NCBI GenBank assembly: GCA_022376515.1
Contig: WTXI01000128.1
Coordinates: forward strand, 1-64,000
Source of the DNA: Lactifluus volemus
Lineage: Eukaryota; Basidiomycota; Agaricomycetes; Russulales; Russulaceae
DNA: 64,000 bases
Direction: 5' to 3'
Of the stretch, positions 22,421-33,727 are shown in pieces. The translations under genes and the position numbers were made by a program. The notes beneath the pieces were generated by a model. That model did not search any database, was not told the origin of the DNA, and worked only from the letters and a program-made list of their open reading frames with translations. Position 1 is the stretch's first letter; each line of letters begins with the position of its first letter.

Positions 22421-23016
22421 TTCGTGGATCCAGGTAATTTTGTCATTGCATATATACAGTGCAGGTGATACCCGAAATTTTTTGATAACTTACTTGCCGT
22501 ATGCACGTTTTACATGAATGTTGCAGTGGTACGAACTGCACATGTCCCAGCCGCTTCAGATAATCTACGGCGACGGATCATCACCGTCTAGCTTCATATT
22601 TTCGGCCGTATACGTAACGAACCCGTCTTTTACGACCGTAACCGTAAATGGTACAGTACATGCGGAGCGATGCTCCTAGTGGTCACGATCCACACTTCGC
22701 CCCTTTAATATTATCTTGGTCCTCGACGGCTCGCCGTGTCCTCGCACTGCCGGTGGTTCACAACTAGTACTCACCTATGATACAAAATCCCACACTCGCA
22801 ACAGTCGTTTACTTCAAGGACATCTCATAAACGCTATGTTGTCCGTGGGGTGTTTAGGATGAAATGGTCACAGAATACATTCCTATTGGCACATAGAGAA
22901 AAAAGTTGACAACGTGAAGGGTGGGCCCTAGGTCCCTGACATCCCCCATATGCCATGAACCAATATATCAGCCTCTGGTAACATAAAGTCCACCATGCAT
23001 GATAATCACGCTTGTA

Positions 23017-23309
23017 CTACTTGCCGACTGGGACCTTAGCGGCTGGTTTGCAGAAGTCAATAAACCCATCAGTTGAAGATATACAAGATGTATTACTCTC
23101 ATATCCCACAACACCAAGTATCTGACCAACCCCTATGTTAGGTCAGTCAAGGTTGCACCAGGCAGGCATGGGTTCTGACAGAACGCACCATAGAGTATCC
23201 GGTCCACGATCCCACCCAGCTTGGCACCCGGGTCCGGGCCCTGTGGAGTCGGTGCAGAAAACGCGAGAGCAGCAAAAGAGAGAGACAAAATGGTCTTCAT
23301 AAACATCAT
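23017..23309 (-). CDS. Small secreted-peptide gene P2 (two exons, 78 aa)
   Basis: Exon 1 is 23189-23309, the intron 23133-23188 (56 bp, GTGCGT donor, CTTGACTGAC branch region, CATAG acceptor), and exon 2 23017-23132. The joined frame gives 78 residues with a TAG stop. It begins MMFMKTILSLSFAALAFSA, a clear signal peptide, then a short mature part ending NTSCISSTDGFIDFC and KVPVGK, with two cysteines. No known family is recognised. The paralogue at 51972-52267 keeps the splice sites and frame. A TATA box lies about 75 bp upstream. The start used is the first in-frame ATG. A secreted effector-like or signalling role is inference. Confidence 0.65.
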
Positions 23310-23383
23310 TCTGTTCACAGCAAGTAAGGATAAAACGCTTGCAAGGGTGATGACGTTGGTGAAAGAAGGACGGGTTGGCCCCA

Positions 23384-23393
23384 GTATTTATAC
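23384..23393 (-). promoter_or_regulatory. TATA box of P2
   Basis: In reverse it reads TATAAATACT, about 75 bp upstream of the ATG, followed by a GGGGCC stretch and a TCACCAACGTCATCA segment. The same box and flanks precede P1 (about 19920), the copy 2 genes (about 48866 and 52350) and P3 (about 63318). Confidence 0.55.
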
Positions 23394-23522
23394 CCAGACG
23401 GCTCGAGTTTGCAATACTTGAGACCTCTGGAGAAGAATTATGCCGATATCCACCGCGCAGACTACGGGACATTCGCAACGTTAATCGATCCAGTTCTGAT
23501 GGAACAACTGACCAATCAGGTT

Positions 23523-24910
23523 TACAGCCCCTTGCATAACGTTGGGCGGGTCCGAAAAAAAAAACACACACAGCGGAGCACTGCGGAGTGCTAATTTCAA
23601 TCTCCGCATTATTTGGTAATGTGAGTCATGTGATGCCCAGGTGCGAAGGAAAGACAACGCAGGAGAAGTAAGGAGCGTAGCAGTGTACTCGACGGTTTCG
23701 TGACTGTGTGGGTGGGTCGGGGAAGTGTATAGTAAAGTTTACAAGTACACTAATCAACATTTTCCAAGACGGGGAACTGTCCTGGATCTCAGATTTGTCT
23801 CGGGAGCATGCAAGTACGTGTTGTCTTGATGAAGAGGCTCCGCTTTGCCCCCTTGGGCTGTGCTTAGAAGGATAGGCAGCGAGAGGTAGCGATCAACTGG
23901 ATGGAGGATATCGTGATGGGCGTCATTGTAGAGCGGGCAGGCCGCAGGCTACAATGACGTGTTCGACGGTTTGTGTGGGAGCCCCGCATGGGCAATTCAT
24001 GGGAACGGAACTTGACCGTGTACAAGCCGATGAGGGCATGGCCTGTGATGAGACGGACAAGGGTGGAGAAGACCGCCCTCTCGTGACCTTTTGATCCTTG
24101 GATCACTGGTGGTATCTTGCTGTTGGGTGGGGTAGGGAGGGCGATGTAGGTGTGAGAGCGGCGATCGTTGCTCAGCCAGTGGTCGGCCCATGTGTCGATT
24201 GCCGAGGCTTTGGCCTCACGTCGTTGGTAGCTGATGGTGTGTGGTTCGCGGTGGTTGGGCGGGAGCGGGCGTGGGGCGATTGTGTCCGGTTTTGTAGGGC
24301 CCAGACTACCTGGATCTTGAGGTACCTGTGCAGGGAGAGGAGGTTGTCAGCCATCTGTCTGAATGAGAGCGAGAAGGGCTGGCCTGGGTGGGGGCTAGGC
24401 TTGGTTATGCTAGATATCGTGGTGGGGTCCAGGGAGATGAGGAGGAGGTGGGTGACAGGGTGGTTAGTGAGTATAAGTTGAGCGGGTGAGATACCAGTGT
24501 CAAATGCCGCGGGCTCGGTGTCGAGTGCTGCGACAGTTGTCCCTAAGGGGCGTTCGGAATGGCGGAGTTCTCTGCCGTTTGCATAGCTACAGTGGCCACG
24601 ATACCAATGGGGGTGTTATCATCTCTGTCAGCGTTAGTGAGAGCACCATGGCAGAAAATCACCAGCTTCTGGTTGTCGTTGGAGGCCATTTCAGATTTGA
24701 GGAAGGTGACCCAGGCTTTGCGATCGTCACCACGTCTGACTTGGGGGTCTTGGGCGAGTCTGTCATCCCACCAATGCAGGCACCATGTGCAACGACAACG
24801 GTCACGTTATCTCAAAGTTGATACGACGGAGATTAAAATTAGCACTCCGCAGTGCTCCGCTGTGTGTGTTTTTTTTTTCGGACCCGCCCAACGTTATGCA
24901 AGGGGCTGTA
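23523..24910. mobile_element. Tc1/mariner-like inverted-repeat element (1384 bp) with TA duplication
   Basis: The element is 23525-24908. It starts CAGCCCCTTGCATAACG and ends with the inverse. The inverted repeats run about 78 bp, through a poly-A/CA stretch and GCGGAGCACTGCGGAGTGC. TA is present on both sides (23523-23524, 24909-24910). Copy 2 has the empty site near 52503 (CTTAATCAAG). No transposase was found, so it is non-autonomous. Family assignment rests on the TA duplication and CAG ends only. Confidence 0.88.
23864..24690 (-). pseudogene. Degenerate RNase H-like fragment (LINE-type C-terminus) inside the inverted-repeat element
   Basis: On the minus strand, broken frames read VIFCHGALTNADRDDNTPIG (like the first strand of RNase H, with His where the catalytic Asp is expected). 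Further on they read RLITGHALIGLY and then CPCGAPTQTVEHVIVAC. The last two resemble the end of Tad-like LINE ORF2 proteins, where an RNase H domain is followed by a CxC...H...C motif. Several stops and shifts lie between. It looks like a captured fragment. Confidence 0.5.
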
Positions 24911-27393
24911 ATCAAGTTTCGGGATTTTATTACCAACTGACATCGGAGTTGTGATGCCTGCAGTGTGCATGTGTTGGAATTTGGCGGAAATTCGGGTCTG
25001 TCATGGTGGATCAGCCCATTTTGCGACTACCCCACTAGCGTGAAAACTAAATTACTAGGAACGGTTAGGTGACGCGAGTCACTTTGCGATTTTCCTGAAT
25101 GGCCCGCTCCACACTGTACTATGCTACCAGACCCAGGCCGGGTATTAATCATACATTAATAGCTCTAGTAAATTTCGAGTTTTTCCTGATTCAGGCAGCA
25201 CTCAGAAGGCGTAATTAGTCAAGGACTAATTGCAGCATTGTACAAGTCCACAATGCTTGTTTTTCAGGCCATAGATTTGAGTACGTAGTCATTGCGTAAT
25301 TTAGTCAGGAGTTTAGTGCGCATTTATGTCACGTTTTTCGGGTCATGATCGTTAATTTCGTCTAGTACGCGTTTATGTCACCCGTGTTTCCTGTACATGT
25401 CATGGAACCGTGTACTATCATTGGGTAGGTGTTTGAACAAATTTTGAAAATATGTCTCGGAAATGTGGGTCCTGATGACTACTGGTCTTCTGATTTCTCG
25501 ACAGTATATATATATTTCGTTCCTAGACTTTAATGTAGTAAAAAAAATGAGTATAGCAAACTGTGTAATTGGCAGCGCGATGCCAGTTTGAGGGTATACT
25601 GAAAAGCAGGCTTTTGAACAGTTTCGGTCACATCAGTCATGGTTCCTGGGATGTCGAATTCAATCTCAGCTTTGCAATTATGACCGCGATAGACTATCCA
25701 CCGTGACGGACCCGAATTTCCACCAAATTCCATCACAAAAAACACAATGACGTGTTGGCTGTTGCAGATTCTTCGGGCGCTGTCTCACGCCGAGCAGTGC
25801 TTCGAAAATCGAGATGGGCTTTCCAGTTACTGTCTAACAGTGGTGTGTGTGTTGGCACCGCGCTCAGTTGGCATTACGTTGGGGTTCCCGGGTGCTCCAG
25901 GAGCGTTCCCCTCATCTTCTATCTGGGACTCAAGTTCAGCACACTGGTTGTCTGATGCGTGAAATCATGTATCTTATCAGAATCGATGTACCATGTCAAA
26001 ATTGTTCTCATAGAAACGTGGTAAGCCGAAGACTGCTCTACCCCTGGATCCGATACACAACAAAAAGAGCTGCAAATCAATGACCCTGCGTCACAGAAGC
26101 TGTACGGAAAAGGGGGAAGGCCAGCTGTCATCGAAGACCCACTGAGATAGCCCTCACGTTGGAGGGTCGGGTGCTGCCTCGAGGATGCAGTGGTTAGGGA
26201 CGAAGCCGCGTTGTCTGTGCTTATCTCAGCGTCGGGTACGCTTCCCACGCTGTCATCCCGCCCCGCTGTCCCTTAATCCCCATTCCAACGTGTTGGCACA
26301 CTCACAGGCGGTGGCCATTCTTGTTCACACCAAATTACCAAGCAAGCCAGAACTACTTGATTGCTTGTTTCGAAATGCGCCATCCGCAATCATCCAGACC
26401 ATCCTCGATGTCGCTGACTCCCGAGTCACACTGGCAGACAAAACAGGGAAGCGTTCGGAAAGCACCCCAATAGTCCAAGTTATGACAATTCTCGAGGACA
26501 AGATTCAGGCCATAAGCGTAGATGACTTCAAAAAAAGTGTGTGTGAGAACAAAGTATGATTCAGTGAACTGCATCCAACAACAAAATACAAGACACTCCG
26601 AGGTGCGCTTGAGAGTTAGGATGAAATAACTAGATCTGATGTCAAGGTACTTGTTAGAACTCCAAACAGCTGATCGAGGGCATATGTCCCGAAAGAAGAA
26701 AAGGGCACCAGTGATCCGGAGGCCGTCGGGGCTGTTGGTGTGTGTGTAGGGCGGGGCGGAGTGAGTGGCGACAGCGTTATTGGACAGCTTTGGGTTGCGG
26801 TGGGAACGGCGAGCGCGTCCGGCACGCGAAGGAGGTGGGCGCGGGTGCGGTCGCATTGCGCTGCATGCGTGGTGGAAGGTCTAGAGCCTGAGCATGCGCA
26901 GATGGCATTGGATGTGCTCCACTCAGAGCGCAAGGGTGTGTGGGATGTTCGGTCCAGGTGCAGATTCGAGTGTTGATTCTATTGTTGGTATTGGTGTAAT
27001 GTGAGCAGAAGGAGCAGCCCCCAGAAGGACATTCCGAGGCCTTTGCCAGAATGGGGACTGGAGGAGGAATGCTCTCCTGCGAATTTGAGACGAGAAGAGC
27101 GTAGAGAATGAACCGGAAGTCAAGGCCAAATTCTTGTAAAGCGAGATGCAGATCAACAGTTGGTTTTGTCACAAAGTAAGGGTACGCACTTTATGACTTT
27201 GATTATGCGTAATCATCAGCACGTCTTCCGCCACCCTTTGTAGACGGACTTCGCTGTGAGCTTGTTGCATACAGCGCTCCGAGTCTCCTCGGTTTACACC
27301 TGCTGCCCCTCACATTCTCCCGCCTTGTTGAACGCTTCGTCAGAGAGCTTACCTGGCAAGATATAGGTCTCTCCCAAACATGCGACTGCCTCG
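24911..27393. other. Stretch without a recognised gene; conserved with copy 2
   Basis: The counterpart is 52504-55016. Open frames present in both copies include a minus-strand segment (EFGGNSGPSRWIVYRGHNC, 25530-25745), a minus-strand segment with VPDAEISTDNAASS (about 26140-26250) that recurs inside P3 at 63000-63190, and a plus-strand frame ending at 26557-26559 (KLPSKPELLDCLFRNAPS...). None matches a family I know. Equal retention in both copies only reflects recent duplication. Confidence 0.25.
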
Positions 27394-28145
27394 CTAATTG
27401 GACTTCCGCAACGCTGGCGGCAAATACCCAAAGGAAAACGGGTCGTTCTCCGGGACTCGAGCAACAGAGCATTCCTGCAGTTCGCATGTCCCATTGCGCA
27501 GCTCCGACCTGACCTGACGCTCGTTGGTCAAGAATCTCCGCGTCGCTGTCTCGAGCCCCGATATGACGTCGTGATGATACTGGCGATTTTTGTGCATTAG
27601 TTCCGAGGCAAAGGACCTCTCCTTGACTGCCGGGACATGACTATACAAATAGGCGAGGTGGACAGAGAGATGGTCTTCAAGGCCGCGGTAGCCCGGCGCA
27701 TCCAAAAGACTCTCGATTAGACCATCGGTTGAGTCGGGCAGTGAAAGAATGAAACCTTGGGTACGGGATAGTAGGAACTTATCTGAAGGGATTTTCCAGT
27801 CAGAGGCTGGAAGTAGAACAATAGCCGTTGATCTGGGTGGATCGATTCTCCGTAGTAGTGATGTTGGCTTTGGCGTGTCGTCGGTGCCCGGTGGGTTCAA
27901 GCGGCAGCGTCGGAAGTCTAGATGGCGAGGTAAAAAGTGATAGTCAGCAGATTTCTCTTTAGCGTAAGTCAACCCTCGATTGAGAAGTACCTCAGCAGCC
28001 GCGTCAATGTCGGAGACGAGAAGGTACAGGTCGAAGACGACGGTAGAAACGCCATGTAGCCTATGGCAGCCTCGAACTAAACCACGCACGGGATTCCTTC
28101 CTCTTGCAAGAGTAAGCAAGGCTCATAACTCGGAAAAGCGGACAT
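27394..28145 (-). pseudogene. Uncharacterised gene with shared stop and frameshift, copy 1
   Basis: The ATG at 28145-28143 starts MSAFPSYEPCLLLQEEGIPC. A TAG follows at 28077-28079, where the third partial copy (62157 downward) has TGG. The rest, in another frame, is a 200-residue open segment: VVFDLYLLVSDIDAAAEVLL, then HVPAVKERSFASEL and RQYHHDVISGLET. The same TAG and shift are in copy 2, so the damage predates the duplication. The body reads like a soluble globular protein common in mushroom genomes, but I cannot name the family. Confidence 0.5.
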
Positions 28146-28577
28146 AATTTGGGGATCAGAATGTAGAATATTGAGGAGGAGGCTGAGTGGAGGTGACTTG
28201 GAAATGGCTGAGGGAGACCGTGACTGCCGAAGTTTCAAGCACTTGTTCACGTGACTATGCACTACCTTGACCACGCACGGCGCGCAGCTCTGCGAGATCA
28301 TGGTTATTGTGCAGGGTCCTCAAAGTCGAAGCTTTCCCTGTTCACGTGCGCCCATGAGCCTGCAGCGCATTCGAAAGACAGAAACTTAGAACTGATTGCT
28401 GGTTGAAGAGCAAATCTAGCAGTCTGACTCTTGAGGAACGACGAAGTTAGTGTTCTGCTGAGATGGTCTTGTCTCTCTGTTTTTCGAGTTTACATTTGTA
28501 TACCACTGCATGTAGCTAATACAATGGGACAGTCCTTGGGCTGAAATATGGCACTAGAAAGTCCATTTAGACTCGGA
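28146..28577. other. Intergenic stretch between the uncharacterised gene and NLR copy 1
   Basis: Nothing is recognised beyond the 5' flank of the uncharacterised gene (to about 28300) and the probable 3' untranslated region of the NLR gene. It is conserved with 55769-56217, with small differences. Confidence 0.3.
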
Positions 28578-30598
28578 TTAACTGTGACTACTGGCATATA
28601 CTGTAGTCCAATCCAAACCATGCACAAAGTTTGACAGATCTAGCTGGGTATAATGTCTGCCTCCAATCCAAACAGTGTTAGATCTCTGAAGATACGGTCG
28701 GTGAATCTGTGGAATCCATAAAAAAAGTTGCCCCTCATCTCCACAAATCCAACCATCACGATTTATTGAGAGCTTGTCTATAAAATAGACCTTCTCAATA
28801 TCTCCTGTGCTGTCCTTCACGCGAATTGTGTGGTCTCGCAGAGCCGAGGCGGTGGACTGCCTGTCCGTAACAGTAAGGGGTGATTTGGTAGATCCATTAG
28901 ATGAGCCAGCTACACACTCTCCTGTTGCAACATCCCACATGCGAATTGTGTGATCCTCTGAGGCCGAGATCATGTGCTGCCCATCTGAGGAGAATGCAAC
29001 CCAGTTGACCAGATTGGCATGTCCAGTGAATGGGCCTGCTATGACTTCTCCCGTTGTGGCATCCCACACGCGAATTGTGGAATCGTACGAGGCTGAGGCG
29101 ATGCGTTGCCCATCAGGTGAGAATGCAACAGAAACAACAGAATCGGTGTGTCCAGTAAACGGACCTGTTACGGCCGCTCCCGTTTCACTATCCCATATGC
29201 GAATCGTGCGATCTCGCGAGCCTGAGGCGATGCATTTCCCGTCTGACGAGAATGCAACCGAATTGATATCATCGGTGTGTCCGGTAATCGGGCCGACCAC
29301 GACGTCTCCTGTTGTGGCGTCCCACATGCGAATTGTGAGATCTTGTGAAGCAGATGCGATGCGTTCCCCGTCTGGCGAAAACGCAACAGAGCTGACAGGT
29401 TCGGTATGTCCAGTGAACAGACCCACTACGACCTCTCCTGTTGTGACATCCCACACGCGAACCGTGCAATCATACGAGGCCGAGGCAATGTGTTGTCCAT
29501 CCGGTGAGAATGCAACAGAGCTAACCTCATCCGGGTGGTCAAACGGGCCCGCTATGACCTCTCCTGTTGTGGCATTCCAGATGCGAATCGTGTTATCCCC
29601 AGAGGCCGATGCTATGACCTGCCCATCCTGTGAAAAGGCAATAGCAAAGACCGATCTGGTGTGTCCAGTGAACGGACCCGCTACGATCTCTCCTGTTGCG
29701 GCATCCCACAGGCAAATCTTGCAATCTGCAGAGGCCGACGCGATGCGCTGTCCGTCCGGAGAGAATGCTGCAGAAAAAACCGAATTGGTGTGGCCAGTAA
29801 ACGGGGCAGCTACGAGACCTCCTGTTGCAGCATTCCAGATGCGAATCGTTTGATCTCCCGAGGCTGAGGCGATCCGCTGCCCGTCCGGAGAGAACGCAAC
29901 AGAAAAAATGGAATCGATGTTTTCAGTAAACGGGCCCGCTACGACATCTCCGGTTGAGGCATCCCACACACGAACCGTGAGATCTTCCGAGGCTGATGCG
30001 ATGCGCTGGCCGTCTGGCGAGTATGCAACAGAGAAGACAGCGCCATTGTGCCCGGTGAATGGGCCCGCTACAACCTGTCCCGTTGTGGCATCCCATACAC
30101 GAATCGTGCAGTCATCTGAGGCCGAGGCGATGTGCTGCCCGTCCGGCGAAAACGCAACAGAGCTGACAGCTTCGGTATGTCCAGTGAACGGACCCGCTAT
30201 GCCCTTTCCTGTTGCGGCATCCCACATGCGAATTGTGCAGTCAATTGAGGCCGAGGCAATGTGCTGGCCATCCGGCGAGAATGCAACAGAATAGACCCCA
30301 TCTGTGTGTCCTGTAAACGGGCCCCCAACGACCTCTCCCGTTGTAGCATCCCACATGCAAATCGTGCGATCCGAAGCTGAGGCAATGCGCCGACCATCTG
30401 GTGAGAATGTAACAGAATGAACCGCATCGGTGTGCGACCTCTCATCGCTCCTTGACCTCTTACCACCACCATCCCTAGTCAGAACCCGCCTGGTATCTCG
30501 CGACCTGACTCTGCTCTCCTCAACGCTCCAACACTCGACTTTGTTATCCTCGTCTGTACTCGTTTTGTCAACATCCCCTCTTCCTTCCTCCTCCTCCA

Positions 30599-33500
30599 AT
30601 GGACCCCGTTGTCCCACTTCCTCCCTCTGGGGAACCCCCCGCCCTTCCTATTCCCTACAACCCTTCACACCCTTCCCTACCCGTCCCTGTCCCCCCCGGC
30701 CTCAGGGACGTGCATCTCGTCACCGGAGCTACCTCTCTCCCCACCTTCACCATCGACCTCCTCCCTACCCCTCCTTCCTCCTTTTTCGACGTGACCGTCA
30801 ATGGCAGCGTTACCCGAGCGGCCCTTGACCGCCTCGGGGAGTTTTTCAGCCATGGTTTCACTACCCCCTCCTCCTCTCCCGACTCCGCTGTCCTCAGAGA
30901 CCTTTGGTTTCGTGTGGCAGCCAATATTGTCCTCCAGATCCACGGCGGCATGCGCCGCTCGTGCATGACATTCGACCCCGAACTTCCTGACGAAACTCAC
31001 CCTCTCCCTCACCCCTCTACTGACTTAGAAGCCTCCGTCGCCGCTACCGCTGCCGGAGTCCGCGCGATCGATTCCTTCTTTTCCTCCTTCACCACTGACC
31101 CTGCCCACTGGTCACTGTGCATGCGTTGCCTTGAAAACTGCAACACGGCCTCGATGGAACAGCGCTTCCAAGCCGCCCTCATGTCCTGCGGCCACGACTT
31201 TCAAATAGCACACACTTCTGTTTTCAATGCCGCTCACCGGGACCTTTCCCAGCTGGCCGATCGCTGGATCGCCGATCAACTCACGGAAATTAAAGCCGCA
31301 CTGATTGGGCACGTCCTCGGACTCCCTTCCGACACCTCCCACCCTGAACTCAACTCTTGGGTCAAAGACATGGCCCAACACATCTCTAACTATGTGATTC
31401 CCTCTCTAGCGGAGGAGGAACGCCGCACCACTGTTGCCGCATTGACCTGCGAGTCCCTAGATGATGCACGGGCCCAAGTGGCTGCCCTCCACAAAGATGA
31501 ATTTGCCCGTCTACAGACACAGGCTTCTCGCGAACTCTCCGAAGAATACGAGGCCTACCGCGCCTCTCTCCGCCAACAGATGGATGCTGACTTTCTCGCA
31601 TATAAACAACAACTCCGCATCGAGGCACAGGAGGCCAAAGAAGCAACCCGCATCGCTGCAGTCCAGGCGTTGCCCCCTCCTCCGAAATCTGCCGCCAAAT
31701 CCTCTCGTAAGACCCATCGCGTGGACCCCCTTGCGCGCCCTCCATCCCGGGCCCAGTCTACCCACCCCTCCCCCAATCGCACCCCTCAAGCTTCCCCAAT
31801 CTGCCCCCCAGACGAACCCCCTGCTCTTTTCCTCCCGGGTCCGGGAATCCCCCCGGCTTCCCCCGTCCAGGCCCCGACCGAACAACTTATTCAACCTGTC
31901 ACTTCGGCCCCTCTCCCTGCAAACCCTCCTGTTCCCATCCCTACGACCTCATCCGTACCAGGCCTCTCTGAAATCATGGCTCATCTTTCGTCGCTCTCAT
32001 CCAAGGTGAAGAACCTCAACTTCAGAGTCGAAGCGCTAGAGGGCTACCCTGACTTCGGCCCCGACTTCGACATGGACTATGGAGACCCTCCGCAAACCAC
32101 TGTACCGCCCCTCCCCCAACCCACGGGATGGGACGGCCCCTCTCCTCCCCCTGTCGCACGCATCGACGATCACTCTTTCCCTCCCCTCCCCCCCGCCAAC
32201 GCACCACCTACCTCTACACCCGCCCCCCCACCCGCTCTGTTCGTCGCTCCCCGGCCGCCACCTCCTGAGGTGGACGACGCCTCCTCACCCACGGCCCCCT
32301 GGATTAGTGCTGTCCATGGCCGCCGGAAGGGGAAAGGAAAGCAGGCCGCGACACAACGGTCCAACACGCGTCAAACCAGCCCTCCGGTACCCTCGTCTCA
32401 GTCCCCTCCACCCTCCTCCGTTCTCACTAAGGAGGACCTTCTCAAGATGTCCCGCACCCAACTCCTAGCCGCTTACCACGCTAAATGGGGCAAGAAACTG
32501 ACTAACACCAATCTCACAATCCCTGCCATTGTCGATCTTTACCTCACCAAACCTCTCGCTCAGAAACCACAGCCCACCAAGGCCCCTTCCCCTTCCCTCA
32601 CCACTGACTACCTCCTCATCCGTACCTCCCCTGTCCTGCTCCAAGAGCCCAAGCAGGGCGATCAGGGGACAATCACCAGGGACCTCCAGAGAGCCATCCG
32701 ACAGTCCACGGTACCCGCCGATGGTGTTTCCCTCCTTGCCGGACGTTGGCAAGGCCCCAACTCCCACAACTTCGTCCTCACTTTTGCTGGTTCCCCTCCC
32801 ATGGAAGCGATCTTTCGCCTCCGGAAAATCCTCACCAATCCTTTCCCACCTTGCCTTCTCGCCCCTCAGAAAGGCTCCGTCCGGGTCCTCTTGAATGCAG
32901 TCCCGATCATCCGGGATGAACATGGCAACCTCCCTTCTGAACAAGACCTCCGCCGCGAATTGGAATCCAACCCGGTCTGCTCCGGCATCACTTTCCTTGC
33001 CGCTCCTCACTGGCTGAAGAAGGATATCAACTTCTTCGCCTGACACTCCTCCGTCCTCCTCAGTCTCGTCGACCCAGATGGCAAAACCGTCCCTTCTCTC
33101 ATCCGCTCTCCTCCTGCCCTCTTCGGCCAACGGGTCACCGCCCAACGCTTTGAGGCCAGACCTACCCTCCAACAGTGCAACCGTTGTTGGGCGTTAGGCC
33201 ACCAGGCCACGCGCTGCCGTGTCCCGGAGAATAAGATCATCTGCCCCCGCTGCGGTGGCCCACACTCTCTTGAACAACATGCTAACCTCTGCCCCAACCT
33301 TCTCTCACATAAGGAACCATCGGTCTGCCACTGCGAATCCACATGCCTCAACTGCACTCGGTCCAAGAGAAAGTCTGGGAAAGGGCCCTCTCCGGTCGGA
33401 CACTCCGCCCTCGACGTTTCCTGCCCTCTCCGTGCTGCTTACCGTCTCCCAACCCCCTCAGAGGGCGACGACGCCCCATCATCGCCCATACCTACCACTT

Positions 33501-33727
33501 CCCGTGCTCTACCAGATACGGCGCCAATCTCCGCTATCTCCAGACCGCGCCCTGTCCCAATCTTTCATGACGTCAACCCGGTAGACGCCTCCAACTTCCC
33601 GGCCCATGTCCTCTCCCTCGCCTCTCGCCCAGACGGCCCCTCCACCTCTGAACTTGCTTCTTTGTCGCCAGAGGAGCAACGTTGGCTCAAATTCGAACGT
33701 GCGGCTGCCCGTCGTCAATGTCTCTAA
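30599..33727 (+). pseudogene. LINE ORF1: gag-like nucleic-acid-binding protein
   Basis: The ATG at 30599 opens a Pro-rich protein with a coiled-coil-like segment (about 31480-31660, EEYEAYRASLRQQMDADF). A TGA at 33041-33043 interrupts it. The frame then continues to zinc-knuckle motifs (CNRCWALGHQATRC, CPRCGGPHSLEQHANLC) and ends at TAA 33725-33727. Knuckles at the C-terminus fit ORF1 of Tad/L1-type LINEs, which packages the RNA. ORF2 starts inside its last codons. Confidence 0.75.

Noticed and set aside
23133..23318. 61-residue peptide ending FCQNPCLPGATLTDLT as the product of P2
   Set aside because: The C-terminal motif is a 56-bp intron; splicing gives a longer frame conserved in copy 2.
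28077..28110. Short intron to bypass the TAG in the uncharacterised gene
   Set aside because: The only GT...AG pair available would be about 29 bp, too short, and the third copy reads through with TGG.
28972..29853. 293-residue plus-strand open frame with PSGENAT repeats (also 56605-57558)
   Set aside because: It is the antisense of the WD40 repeats; its periodicity follows the repeat codons.
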